Below, in pieces: positions 10,123-21,747 of a DNA stretch of 64,000 bases (positions are counted from its first letter, which is position 1; each line of letters starts with the position of its first letter). The notes below the pieces were generated by a model. That model saw only the letters and a program-made list of their open reading frames with translations. It did not search any database and had not been told where the DNA came from. Position numbers and translations under genes: made by a program. The stretch is from NCBI GenBank assembly GCA_001600615.1, contig BCKK01000002.1, positions 3,254,809-3,318,808 on the forward strand, read 5' to 3'. Source of the stretch: Dioszegia crocea. Taxonomy: Eukaryota; Basidiomycota; Tremellomycetes; Tremellales; Bulleribasidiaceae.

Positions 10123-12826
10123 TCAGTAATCACTCGGTGTCCGCGACAGACTCGCCTTCAGCAGATCCTTCTTGTTGGCCATGACGACATTATGCTCAAG
10201 GGCGACAATGATATTCTTGTCGGCGCCGAATTTGAAGTCATCGGCGACGACGCGAGACTCGTACTGCTTGATTTGATAATCGTCGGTCCGTCCCTGTTTG
10301 AGGCGTTTGAAATTCCCTGCCGTTAGTGACCGTCATTCAATACTCTGCTCACATGTTATAACGTATTTGCCTGTGGACGTGACGATTGTCTTCTCGTTGT
10401 TGTCCGGCCCAGTGTTAAATCTGTTGTCAGCGCAAGATCTGGTCAGACGTACCGAGCAGGTGTGAAGGCAACGGGCTCTGTCATGTACGCGACATGTTCG
10501 GGCTTGAGCTGCAGGCGTCGGGGTAGCGGCTTGCTGTCAGCCGGGAAACTCCGGTCGAAGCCTAAAGATCCTTTATACCGCCCATCGCCGATAAGCGTGT
10601 CGATGAGCAAGATGTAGGTCTTGCAGGTGGCGACAAGCCAGCGACCGTCCGCAGAAACGTCCACTCCCACTATTGGATCTCCTAAGGCAGGTAATGCGGT
10701 CTGGCTTGTCAGCATGTCTCTTACTTTTTAGATGTGCGTACCTTGGCGTTTTTCCCAATCTGGTCAAAGAGGCGAATATCCCCCTTGTTACTTGCTACGG
10801 CCACTTTGCCTGAGTCAGTCGTGGCTGCAGCCGAAAAGTCATTCTTCGAGGCATATTGCTTGAATTGGCTTTCGACCAGCTTGTTGCCCCTCACCCGTGG
10901 GTCGATGCGGAACAGACCATTGTGTGCTTGACATCAGAGGCGCACGCGTTTGATGACTCACAGTGTCCAATTAAAGTCTGCTGAGGATTCATCTGCGCGT
11001 ATTTCGAGCTGATTCGTCAGCAAGCACCGATGGATGGAAAAGGTAAACTGACTCGGGAATGATGTTGTTTACTTCGATCGTGTCAGAGACCTTCCACTCA
11101 TCCACAACTTTCCCGTACTCGAGATCCATTCGATAGATAGCATTGCGATTGTTGGGGTCGAGCATGAGCATGTCGCTATCTTGATTGTGCAGCATGACCT
11201 GGGCTTTGTCAGGTATATGTGGTTGGCGGGACATACCTTTTGGGGTACGAAGCTTTTGCCATCGGTCGTCTGGATCTTGTCTATTGTCGTTCGGAATCGC
11301 AATTTGTCGTCCTTTGGCGCGAAGACCCCAATCATATCGCCCCTTGTGACATAGGACAAATCGTTCTTGTATCCAACAGCAAGTTGCTCGTTCTTTGCCC
11401 CACGGTGGAATGACTCTGCCAAATCGTCGTCCTGTTCGTCATTTGTCTCCGACCTCTCCTCCTCGTCCTCCTCCTCAAGTTCCTCCTCCTCGACCGCTTC
11501 GTCGTGATCGGCGTCTTCCATCTCAACGTCGTTGTAGGCGTCCTGTATGTACCGTTGCTCGTCGTTCTTGGTTTTGGCGTAAGATGTCCGGTTCTTGCCT
11601 TCCCATAGATACACGGTGAAGGCTTCCTTCCAGGAGGAAAAGTCCTCCGAGGCGAACTTGAGACACCAAGTCAATCCCGGTAGCCCGTCTTGTTCTCGGA
11701 AAGTGAACATGAAGGCATTATTGGTCTAGAAATTAGGAACGAATGGCCTGTGGACCTACGGGATCGAAGCGAGGTATCATCTCCGCATCGACAGGAATCG
11801 ATATGAAAGGTGTCAACTCGTGCTTGACGACGATCCAGACTGTATCATCAGCGATTGATCACGGGCAGTGCATTCGACGAACCATCGTATTCTCCATTTG
11901 ATGCGAGATCGACGGACACTGATTTCTCCTGCAGGACAAATACGTCGGTGTCGGTGTCGAAGAGATATAATTCAGCGGAGGCGTGGTGAAGAATAGGTAT
12001 GTCCTTAAACGGATCCCCTGAATCTTTCTCCTCAGGCTCTTTTGGTATATCCCGCGCTCCAGGAGAGGCTCTCAGGATCTGTAGGTCTTCATCTGAAGCC
12101 TCCTCATGGGATCTTGAGTATTTCTGAACTGAGCTAGAGCGGAGACGATTACTCACGCGTTCGTATATACAGTGTAGGATTGTGACTTCGAACAGGCTGT
12201 TCGTGGCGCGAGGCACCGTCTTGCCCAATGAGCTATTTCATGCTGAAAGGTGCGTTCTGCTCACCTTGCTGGTCACGAACTCCCACAAATCCCCTTCATC
12301 GCCGCTGACATCTCTCCACGAGCAGGTTGGGTCGCCGTCAAGCGATCCAAATCGAAACTCCAGAGCCTCGTCTATCAAGAAGACCCTCTCGTCATCGGCT
12401 GATATCATCAGTACAGCAGGCCCAGCCATTGTAGACTAGACTTGCATTCAGCATCATCCTCCAAGAGCTGCTCTTCTCCTTCTTCATACGCCCGAGTTAC
12501 AACCAATTGGTACTGAAATTCGATGCCAGTTCGTCTGATAGTCGCCAGCGAGTCTTTGAATCTAGTGTGAGTTTGGGAAGGACAGGCACATACATGCACT
12601 CTCTCGAGCCTTTCACACTTCCTGGTCGCACCAGGCATAATTGACCGGCAGGGATCTGTATGAGTTCCGGGTTGGACGGATTACCTATGGTAGTGAGACT
12701 CTATCGACTTGGGGTCTCCAAAGCAAGAAGAGCGTACCCCACATCCTTCCGAGGACTGAGACATGAGCGGTCGACTTTGGTTACCACTGAAAGTTTGGAA
12801 AGCATACGGGATTTGATCACAAACAT
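10123..12826 (-). CDS. VID27: Vid27-family cytoplasmic protein
   Basis: Fungal Vid27 proteins are cytoplasmic, end in a WD-like beta-propeller, and are linked in yeast to vacuole import and degradation; the biochemical role is unknown. Reading the minus strand, the N-terminal part has PELIQIPAGQLCLVRPGS and ATIRRTGIEFQYQLVV, then VFLIDEALEFRFGS. An acidic Asp/Glu-rich linker lies near 11410-11530. The conserved core DGLPGLTWCLKFAS is followed by the propeller with DVSADGRWLVATCKTYILLI. The end KASLSRTPSDY precedes TGA at 10123-10125. The start at 12826 (MFVIKSRMLSKLS) needs two small introns (32 and 37 nt) to join the conserved IPAG region in frame and is my least certain choice. Divergent from RPT2, with a 245-bp shared upstream region. 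Confidence 0.88.
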
Positions 12827-13071
12827 GTTGATGATTCTACGTGCGATGTGGGCGTTTCTTAGGGAGCGACTTATTACTAGAGTAGGCAATGAGTTGAAGC
12901 AAGAGACAAGAGTGTTGGCAACAAGTGAGTGAGAGTTGGGTGGCGAATCAGCATCAGCGGCGAACTCCGGGCCCGGGACTGACGCGACGAGAAGCATGCC
13001 GTAATCCAGACACGCTTCGTCATTCCTTCAATCATTCATCCTCCTACTCGATATCCCTCTCGAACAACATC

Positions 13072-14662
13072 ATGGTGAGCAGCGTCGACACCATCGAGTG
13101 CTGGCAGGGCTGACACCTTTGCCAGGGACAGACACCATCAGCCCCCGGTGGAGGAGCTCCAGGCAAAGACAGCAAGGATAGCAAAGATAAGGTACGCTCG
13201 ATTCGAGCGAAGCTGATAGTCTAGCGTCAGCAGCCCAAATGGGAGCCGCCCGTGCCTACGCGGGTCGGCAAGAAGAAGAGAAAGGGACCCGACTCGTCAA
13301 CGCGACTACCGGCGGTGTATCCTACCACTCGATGTAAACTGAAGATGTTGAAGATGGAGAGGATTAAAGATTATCTTCTGATGGAGGAAGAGTTCGTGGC
13401 GAACCAGGCGGCGCAGGCAGGGGAGGATCGGCAAGCAGCAGATCGGACCAAAGTTGACGAACTGCGAGGTTCACCCATGAGCGTCGGCTCCCTCGAAGAG
13501 ATCATCGACGATGATCACGCAATAGTTTCCGCTGGCAACGGCCCGGAATACTACGTCGGAATCATGTCATTTGTCGACAAGGACCTGCTCGAACCTGGTT
13601 GCTCGGTACTGCTCCACCACAAAACTCACGCCATTGTAGGCGTCTTGGCAGACGATGCCGACCCGATGGTCTCAGTCATGAAACTCGACAAAGCGCCGAC
13701 TGAAAGCTACGCGGACATTGGCGGCCTCGAACAGCAAATTCAGGAGATCAAGGAGTCGGTGGAGCTCCCCTTGACTCATCCCGAGTTGTATGAGGAGATG
13801 GGCATTCGACCTCCCAAGGGTGTGATACTCTATGGAGTACCGGGAACGGGGAAAACTTTGCTTGCCAAAGCAGTTGCCAACCAGACATCTGCGACATTCC
13901 TGCGCATTGTGGGTTCCGAACTCATCCAAAAATACCTCGGGGATGGTCCAAAGCTGGTTCGTGAACTCTTCCGAGTCGCCGAGGAAAATGCGCCTAGCAT
14001 AGTCTTCATAGACGAGATAGATGCGATCGGCACGAAAAGATACGACTCGACATCCGGAGGCGAACGAGAAATTCAGCGCACCATGTTGGAGCTGTTGAAT
14101 CAGTTGGATGGATTTGATACCAGGGGAGATGTCAAAGTTATCATGGCTACGAATAGGGTGAGCTACCCGTCGTGACATGGGCTGATGTCAAGATTGAAAG
14201 TCTTGATCCCGCTCTCATTCGGCCCGGACGAATCGACAGAAAGATCGGTGAGCATTGCCTTGGGCGTCACTGAAGGTTAGAATTTCCCCTTCCAGATACC
14301 AAGACTAAGCGACACATCTTCAAGTTGCATACATCTAGGATGTCACTGGCAGACGATGTCGATCTCGAAGAGCTTATCATGACGAAGGATGACTTGTCTG
14401 GCGCCGACATCAAAGCCGTGTGCAGTGAGTCAGATGTTTTGATTACACTAACAGTCAGCCGAGGCAGGTCTCTTAGCCTTGCGTGAGCGTCGCATGAGAG
14501 TCAACAAGACAGTAAGTTGTCAAATGTGTCCTACTGATTATCAGGACTTCACATCGGCTAGGGAGAAGGTCCTATACAGGAAAGATGAGAATACAGTGTG
14601 TTCAGCCCTTTCCTCTCTAGGCTATGCGCTGATATTTGCAGCCTGCAGGTCTATATCTGTAG
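13072..14662 (+). CDS. RPT2: 26S proteasome regulatory particle ATPase Rpt2
   Basis: Rpt2 is one of six AAA ATPases that unfold ubiquitinated substrates and open the 20S gate. The first exon is only the ATG (13072-13074); a 51-nt intron then joins GGACAG, giving the N-myristoylation motif MGQ typical of Rpt2. Conserved blocks follow: EEEFVANQ, the OB-domain segment [13 protein letters not shown], Walker [29 protein letters not shown], Walker [15 protein letters not shown], and sensor region VIMATNR. Later exons give [49 protein letters not shown] and [13 protein letters not shown]. The protein ends PAGLYL before TAG at 14660-14662, the HbYX-type tail that docks into the alpha ring. Eight exons, introns about 33-51 nt. 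Identity is very secure; Walker A has Val where Ala is usual. Confidence 0.96.
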
Positions 14663-14740
14663 TCGGTACCGGTGTAATGCATGACGTAGATATTCCTCAA
14701 TGATTCTGACAAGCTGGTGACAGGCTGTCAGGACTTGCAG

Positions 14741-14765
14741 GTAACCAATAGTTGCTCTTGGTTAC
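14741..14765. other. Perfect 8-bp hairpin downstream of RPT2
   Basis: GTAACCAA, a 9-nt loop, then TTGGTTAC: a perfect inverted repeat 79 bp after the RPT2 stop. It could be a 3'UTR structure. The left arm also contains a CCAAT box. The rest of the 400-bp gap between RPT2 and UBC7 (14663-15062) shows no gene. Confidence 0.4.
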
Positions 14766-15062
14766 TGGTGTCCCAAGAGGCACAGCGGGTAAGTACTCAC
14801 CGCGAATTAGCTCTCTGCACAGTTGTCGATTCGCCGACATGCTGAGTTCGGATACGTGGCTCTCACGGCGCCGGAGCAGTTGGCCTGGCTATGATTGACC
14901 CGTATGATATCAGATGCACAGCCGTCACAGCGCTCACGCAAAGTCAGCCTCGCAGCGGGGCACGGACTTCCGTTTCACATACATGTCGCGTTTCAAGTCC
15001 ATGGCGAGGTCATGTTGTCGATCGGTAATCCTTCATCTAAACATCTCTCCGCAGACGGCACC

Positions 15063-15758
15063 ATGTTCGGCAACAATGCTAGGGCGCAATCCTCGACCGC
15101 TGCTAGGAGGTAATTTCAATTATGACTTAACTGATCGGCAGACTTATGAAGGAATACCGGGATCTGACTGCGGATCCTTTGAACGACATGATTACGGCCG
15201 GACCTGTGTCTGAGGACAACATGCTCGAATGGGAGGCCCTGATCCAAGGTCCAGAAGGCACTCCCTATGTAAATGAAGTTACAGCCTGCCATGACTGACT
15301 TTCCAGGAAGGTGGAGTCTTCGCAGCCCGGCTACGATTTGTAAGTCAAGCCCGTCGTTTAATCTGACGACATCAGCCGTCGGATTATCCGCTCAATCCAT
15401 TCAAGATGACTTTTGATCCTCCACTTCTACATCCCAACAGTAGGTTGAACCAATCCGTATCTGACGGTCCAGTCTATCCCAACGGAGAGGTCTGCATCTC
15501 CATACTACACGCTCCAGGAGACGACCCCATGCGATATGAGTCTGCATCCGAACGGTGGTCGCCAGTGCAAGGGGTCCGGTCTGTACTCTTGAGCGTGCTG
15601 TCTCTTCTCCACGAACCGAACCCCGATTCTGGCGCAGACATCGAGGTGAGCGTACAAATGAATCGGCTGACAATCAGTGCTCCAAGCTATATAGAGACAA
15701 CCGACCCGAGTTTGAACGCAGAGTTCGACTACAAGTTAAAGCGCTCCTTGATCTATAG
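15063..15758 (+). CDS. UBC7: Ubiquitin-conjugating enzyme E2, Ubc7/UBE2G2 class
   Basis: Ubc7 is the E2 of ER-associated degradation, working with Cue1-type activators and Hrd1/Doa10-type ligases. Starting at 15063 the N-terminus is [20 protein letters not shown], joined across an intron at the RLM-KEY junction. It continues [34 protein letters not shown], then [15 protein letters not shown] with the active-site Cys after the HPN motif. The ~13-residue insert after the catalytic Cys, [20 protein letters not shown], is the signature of the Ubc7/UBE2G group and separates it from other E2s. It ends [13 protein letters not shown]...LLDL, TAG at 15756-15758. Six exons with introns of about 32-38 nt. 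Length of about 170 residues fits the family. Convergent with SLA2, stop codons 63 bp apart. Confidence 0.95.
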
Positions 15759-15821
15759 TAGTATAGACTATATGCTACTGCCCGGATCGACTGTCTACCG
15801 ACACAAGTGCTTCTGGTACAA

Positions 15822-18800
15822 CTATTCCGCATACTGGTGATACCCCGCCCGCCTCATTTCTCCTAGTCTCCTCCTTGAAGCCCCCAAATCCTTCTCCAGC
15901 TTCAAGATCTCCACCTGTTGTTCCATCTCACGCATCTTAAACTCGTGAGAGGGCATTGACTTGTAGTCCACCGCCTCCTCCTCTCCCTGCTGATTTGAGA
16001 TGACCTTCACCTGCCTGACGAGGGCTTTGCAGGCGTCCGTGACTGCTTTCGAAGCCACCTCGAGGGTCTGCTGGCTCTTGGACATCAAGGAGGCCTTGAC
16101 TCGCGAAGCGGCAACGAGCTGCGCGGTTGCAGCGGACACCTCGTTCGAAGCAACGATGAGCTGTTCGAGGGAGTGGGTACCGGAGATGACGCCGTCTGCA
16201 TTCTCGATGAGCAGACCGGTGGCGTATGCGACGGCCTTGGCAGCAGAGATCAAGCCCTCCGTCCATCGGTTGTTTCGTTTGTAAAATTGTTGTGTAGTGC
16301 TCGAGCCCTTGCCCTCGCGGACAATCTCCTCCTGACTAGCAGTGGCCGCTTGGATGAGCCGTCCAATCGCATTAGCGATCGCGAGCGTAGCCTGGAGGAT
16401 GGCGTCGTGAACGTTGATATCGAGGGCGTTGTATTTTGGTCCCTTCTCCCGCGTCATGAGGGATTGGATTCGCTGAGTCGCCTGCTCAATCGCGCGAGCA
16501 GCGTTCTGCATCTCTTGCGAAACCATGTCCCCGAGGTCGCCATTCCGAGACAGAGTCGAGCTGGCTTTGGGGACGAGCTTCTCGACTGCCTCGGAGAGCT
16601 TGGATAAAGCACCACGCGTCTCAGCGTTATTGCGCAATGCCACCTCCTCCGTCTTTCCGCCCGCAAGCAAGCGGAAGGACTGCAAGTTCAGGAAGAACCG
16701 CTGACCAGCATCACCAGAGTTTTTGGCAATTTTGACCATTTTGTCCGACGCCTCATCGGTTTCGGCAAACCGGGTTATGCCTTTAGAGCTAACGAGGGTT
16801 TCGGATAGAGCTTGGGCAAACTCATTTGCGGCTTTAATCACGTCGACGTGCGTGCCGCCTGATTTTTTACCCAGGAAGAGGTTGAATGTGGAGGCGAATT
16901 CGGTAGCATTTGTCATTGCCTTTTCGATCATCGACAAAGTGTACTCGGGAGTGGCAGTAGTGTTGCCGGTCTGCATGGGAGATTCGAGCTCGTACATGGC
17001 ATCGTCCACCTTCTGCACGCATGCTTGCAGGATGGAGTCGATGATAGCGTTGAGTTCTTTACGATGGTCGAGGATGAGTGTATCGACCTGGGCATCGAAG
17101 GCTTGGTTGGTGTCTCCGGAAGTCTATATTAGCTATGTTTTGAGGGCAACTTACGATTCGCATCTCGCTCAATTCTTTGAGGGTAGAGTCCATGCCCTCT
17201 TGCATGATGAGCAACTCCTGCTCTTTCTCCTCCACTGCCCGAGCCACTTCGCCGTCCTTCTCGTCGATACGGTGCAGAAGATCGTCAATTTGCAATTGTT
17301 TGGCCTACAAGTCAGCGGGACCGTGGTTCTAACTCACCCTGAGGGAATCTTCCAGCTCGTTGAGTTGCCGATTGTACTTTGACATGATGCCCGACACCTC
17401 GGAACTCTTGTTGCGAGACGAGTCTTCGGCACGCTCCTGAGCAAAGGAGAGGTCACGCTTGATCCGTTCCAATTCCTCCTTGTGACTCTAAATGTCAGCA
17501 GAGATCTACGTCATACTAACAGATTTTAATCGATCCAAGTCATATCGAGCCCGGTCGCGCTCCCTAATCATATCGGCCAACTCCAGATTCTTGGACTTAA
17601 CATCCCTCTCCATCCGCTCCATCTTGTCGACAGCCTCTTGAGCTGAGTTCGCCTTCAATTGGAAGCCCTTGCTCTTGTTCAGGAGATCAAGATGCTCTCC
17701 GCGAAGCTGCGAGTAGAGTTTCGCAAGTGCTTCGTATTTGCTTTTCCATATTTCGATTTGCTTCTGAAGCTGCATGATGAGGTCATCTTTAGCAGACATT
17801 TGCGCTCCGACGTTGGCTCCGATGAGACCAAGCTCGCTTTCGAGAGACTTGACTCGTCGATCGTACTGCTCGAGGAGCATCTGGTCGCGCTCGTACTGTC
17901 CGCGCATACCCAGCATTTCCTGCTGCAGCTCGGCCATCTGGCCGTACTGATGCTGATTGTTGAACTGCTGGTTTTGTTGGTTCATCTGTTCTCGGAGAAG
18001 CTGCTCCTGAGCCTGTCGTTCTCGCTCTTGCTGAAGCCTCTGCTGCTCCGCATAATCGGCTTCTTGTCGGCGCTTATCATCCTCCTGCTTCCGCTGTGCA
18101 GACTCTCGTTGAGAGACTAGAGCAGCCTGTTTGCGTTCGTATTCTTCTAGCATCCGCCGCTGCTCCTCGATCTCTCCTTGGGTCGGGGCGGGCGACTCGC
18201 TCCTTACGGGTTCAGATCGAGCTTCGATGTTGGGCCGGTCAGGCAATTCGGGGGCTGTCCCAGAATCGATCAAGTTCGGGGGTTCCTAAGGTCAGCACTG
18301 CCAACACGCGACCTACTTGACCAAGCTTTGGTACGTTGATGAGGCCGGTCAGGTACTTGAGGTTCGAGCACTCGTAGTAGAATCGCCGAAGGTTGAAATG
18401 CTGGGCGTTGTAGCGTTCGCGTAGCGGTTGGAGCACATCCTCATTCTCGGTACCTGCTGTTAGTCGAATACAAAGTAGGAACTCACGTCGATGCATCGCT
18501 CTGAGCATGCTGGTGATGAACTTGTAGATCCCGAAGCTTTCCTTCACCAAGGGGACCAAGGCCGAGATCCGGCATTCGTTCGTGTTGGACCCTCTAAAGG
18601 TGTTGAAGATGAGTTTTTGGAATGATTCGATCTGATCTTGCAGTGTCATTAGGTCGGTGATGGTTTCATAACTTACATTAGCTCGGCTGCTTTCTAGACT
18701 CACCCTTCGTTTGGATCATCGATGTTCTTCAAACTAATGTATTCCTCATACTCGAAGAGACCATTGAACTCCGGATGGTGTCGGTGGAAGCGGAGCTTGG

Positions 18801-19370
18801 AGAGGAGGAAAGACGTGTAGGCTTTGATAAGCGGCCCGTACCCTTTGACTCCGTCTCCCGCAGTGCGACCGCAAGTCTCGATCCACCCAGTCTGTTGATG
18901 TGCCTCTTTCAAGGTCTGACTTAGCGAGAAACTTTGACGAACTTACAACCGGGTGACCTTCTTGGAGAAGCTTGTGCACTACGATAAGACTCTTGAATGT
19001 CTGAACCTCATCCGCCAGGATGGGCTGGGTACGCAGGCTGTTCCATACCGACACAGAGGAGTGATAGTCCCAGGTGTAAACTATACACTCTACGCATCAG
19101 CTTCGTTGTTGACATCTGCTCACTTCTGACATGTTTCTGTTCTGCACGTTAGCGTTGTCATAGTCGGAACTCACTAGGCGCAGTTTCTTCCGCTGATGTA
19201 GCCTTCTTGATGTGGATAGCGAGCTCCGACTCATTCTTGTCTTTATCGACAGGACGGGTCGGTTGGTGATTAGCCGACGCTCGTACGCTCGGAGGGTAAT
19301 CTTCGTAGTCACCGTTGTTCCTATTGAACCTGCAGGTCAGCGAAGCTCAGGCCTATACTGACATTTGCAT
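15822..19370 (-). CDS. SLA2: Sla2/End4/HIP1R-family endocytic actin adaptor
   Basis: Sla2 links clathrin and PI(4,5)P2 at endocytic sites to F-actin. On the minus strand the start [20 protein letters not shown] is followed by [15 protein letters not shown] and the ANTH-domain hallmark [11 protein letters not shown], then [20 protein letters not shown]. The middle (about 17.5-18.3 kb) is a long Gln/Glu/Arg-rich coiled coil ([18 protein letters not shown]). The C-terminal ~400 residues are the talin-like I/LWEQ (THATCH) actin-binding domain: [40 protein letters not shown], and a terminal latch helix ending [14 protein letters not shown] is at 15822-15824. About ten exons; the first is only 8 nt of coding sequence. 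All three expected modules are present in order. Confidence 0.94.
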
Positions 19371-19544
19371 ATTGTCCAATGGAGGAGTGGGGTGAGTGGT
19401 GAAGGGACACAAGATGGATAGATGGATAGGCGGAGACCTGCTGCGGTGATGCGCGTGTGACGTAATGGCTTCCCCCCCTACATAGTTTGAACTCTCACCC
19501 ATATTTGTTCTCTCCATCGTACATGCTCCTCCTTTCTCGTTTGC

Positions 19545-20832
19545 ATGGCACCCTTTGACCTCGATGCCTGCATCGACCGCTTGCGGAACAAGCAGCTACT
19601 CGGAGAAGCACTCCTACGAGAGATATGCGAAAAGACGAAGGAGGTGTTGATGCGCGAAAGTAACGTCGTGCACGTATCTTCCCCCGTCACCGTCGTCGGC
19701 GACATACATGGCCAATTTCACGACCTCATCGAGATCTTCAGGATAGGAGGGCCCGCTCCAACGACGAATTACTTATTCCTCGGTATGTCTACGTTGTTAG
19801 CTAGCTGACATTAGGCGACTACGTCGATCGAGGCCTGCATTCAGTGGAAACCATATCCCTCCTTACTTGCCTGAAGCTCCGGTATCCCGAACGTATCCAG
19901 CTTATTCGTGGGAATCACGAGTCGCGTGCAGTCACACAGGTATGTGTCGCTGCGTATCGATGCCAGCGCGTGATGATCAATTCAAAAGAGGACTCTTAGG
20001 TGTAAACCGATGGAGACGCGTCGAGGCAGTAGTGGTATACTCGCAAGAGGAACCCTCTGCCAAGATTGAGAGAACGGAAATCTGATGCTTGCTCAGCTCC
20101 CAGTTTACATGATTCGAATCCAGCTGACGATTAGACGTACGGATTCTACCTGGAATGCACTCGCAAATACGGCTCGCCCACCGTGTGGCAGTACTTTACC
20201 GACATGTTTGATTTCCTCACACTCAGCGTTGTGATTGACGACGCAATATTCTGTGTCCATGGCGGGTTGAGCCCGTCCATCCACCACATTGATCAAATCA
20301 AGATCATCGATCGATTTAGAGAGATACCACATGAGGGGCCCATGGCGGATCTAGTATGGTCGGACCCAGATCCAGAAAAGGAGGATTTCGCTATCAGTCC
20401 GAGGTGGGTTGCTGCGCGACAAAGCTGATATCAGGGGTGCCGGATACACCTTTGGCGCTTCGATCGTTCGAAAATTCCTCCAGCTCAATGGCATGAACCA
20501 CGTACTTCGAGCTCATCAGCTTTGCATGGAGGGATACTCTGTGCTGTACGACGACAAATTAAGCACCGTATGGAGCGCGCCCAATTACTGCTATCGGTAA
20601 GTAGTCATGTGGTCCTAGCTGATCGTAGATGCGGTAATATGGCGAGTATACTGGAGGTCTCGCCTGGAGGAGGACGATTCTTCAATGTCTTTGACGCAGC
20701 ACCTGAAAATGAAGTGAGTCTAGTTTTTACTCGGCTGACTTTAGCGTGACGGACCCAATCAACAGCAACAACAGACCAAGGTTAGTTTCGCTGTGAACAA
20801 GCTGACCCCAGGCAATCGAGTACTTTTTGTAG
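19545..20832 (+). CDS. PPG1: PP2A-like serine/threonine phosphatase Ppg1
   Basis: Ppg1 is a PP2A-family catalytic subunit associated with STRIPAK-like (Far) complexes in fungi. The metal-binding motifs are all visible: [31 protein letters not shown], and the HGGLSPSI and [10 protein letters not shown] blocks, with YCYRCGN near the end. Assignment to Ppg1 rather than PP4, PP6 or PP2A rests on [14 protein letters not shown] at the N-terminus, [20 protein letters not shown] and [11 protein letters not shown]. The C-terminus is AIEYFL; the terminal YFL is the carboxymethylation tail of the group. Stop TAG at 20830-20832. Seven or so exons. One intron, 19940-20134, is 195 nt, several times longer than the rest. 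The stop lies only 2 bp from the stop codon of the convergent methyltransferase gene. Confidence 0.93.
19965..20092 (+). ncRNA. Candidate C/D-box snoRNA inside the long PPG1 intron
   Basis: The 195-nt intron of PPG1 is an outlier in a genome of ~35-nt introns, which suggests cargo. It contains GTGATGA at 19970-19976, matching a C box (RTGATGA), and CTGA at 20082-20085, matching a D box, about 105 nt apart. I do not see a convincing terminal stem next to these boxes, nor clear C'/D' boxes, so this is only a candidate. A fragment resembling the left end of the desert repeat (TAGTGGTATACTCGCAAG, 20030-20047) also lies in this intron. Confidence 0.2.
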
Positions 20833-20834
20833 AA

Positions 20835-21747
20835 TTACCATTCCATAGACGCAAACATTTGTTCAATATATCCAAAGCCTCCACCTCGTATAACTCCAGG
20901 CGCCCCGTTCATGACCGTGTCTACGTCAGGCATATGCCACTCCTCAGTGATTCTCCACCGGTGGCAGGAATATAATCGGACGTCGGAGTCGCCACCAATG
21001 ATGGGTTCCATGCTGAAAAAGTGGCCGAACGAATCGAAGAAGGAATGTTCGAGCGCAAGCGTCCTTGGTTTGTCTGAAAGGCTGTCAGCTGGGTCTAGAA
21101 ATCTTCGCTCTGACTGGACCTACACGCTAGTATGATTTCGGGACCGAAAGTCGGAGTTTGTGGTAAATCCTCGGGTCGAGTCAGGTCCAGCAGTGTCCAG
21201 AGCAGAGAGGGGTAGAGATGAGGGAAGTAGATCTTTGATTTCATCAGCCAAATCAGTACGCCTACTTACTAGATCGCACATGATGATGTGGGTGAATGGA
21301 CGTGGCAGAGCACATGGTGACCCCCAAGCTAGTGGCCTGGCAACTATCCGGGCCGGCAAGTGTGATCTTCCGGATAGACTCTGTTCACATAGCGGTATGA
21401 CCTCTGGTAGGTCGGTGAGAGTGAGGGTGTCCCCGCTTCGCAGATATTTTGCGAGGTGAAGGGACGCCGCGGACTGACCCGATCCGAGCTCGATTACGTT
21501 CCTTCCAGCCGCGTCAGGATCGAGTAGGGGACATGGTGGATCAAACCCGGTGTTGGGAGTAAAATATTGGATCAACAATTCGGTAGCCTCCCTGTGGATT
21601 AGCTATGAACGGGGCATGGACGTGCCAAATTCGCCCTGCGATTCCGTATTGCTGGATAGCTTCGTACTGTAGCCAATCATCTTGCGCACTGAGGTCGAGG
21701 TTGAGAGGTTTGATGTCTAGGTTCGGAGGGAAGTTCGGGTCGGACAT
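20835..21747 (-). CDS. METTL21-type (family 16) S-adenosylmethionine-dependent methyltransferase, probably protein-lysine
   Basis: The minus-strand product starts MSDPNFPPNLDIKPLNLDLS, followed by DDWLQYEAIQQYGIAGRIWH. Exon 1 is 21622-21747; a 34-nt intron (21588-21621) joins ATELLIQYF in frame. The SAM-binding motif I is NVIELGSGQSAASLHLAKYL, and motif post-I is LTLTDLPEV. An intron after CDL joins IYFPHLYPSLLWTLLDL, giving D-L-I-Y, the DXXY motif characteristic of METTL21-type lysine methyltransferases. Further exons give FGPEIILAYK, PRTLALEHSFFDSFGHFF and the C-terminal FGYIEQMFASMEW, with TAA at 20835-20837. The substrate cannot be read from sequence; fungal relatives (EFM/Rrg1-like) modify elongation factors or have unknown targets. 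Confidence 0.8.

Noticed and set aside
9404..10184. Overlapping 119-137-codon frames before VID27
   Set aside because: Three frames overlap with no domain, biased composition, and some use GTG/TTG starts. Probably VID27 3' flank.
13672..14178. 168-codon minus-strand frame inside RPT2
   Set aside because: Antisense shadow of a highly conserved coding exon.
16173..18120. Plus-strand frames of 144-219 codons inside SLA2
   Set aside because: Antisense of the coiled-coil and I/LWEQ exons; the Leu-rich products are typical of reversed Gln/Glu-rich coding.
20028..20125. tRNA-like pieces in the PPG1 intron (AGTAGTGGTATACTCGC and GATTCGAATCC)
   Set aside because: Spacing and stems do not form a cloverleaf; the anticodon arm cannot be drawn. 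More likely part of a repeat fragment or chance.
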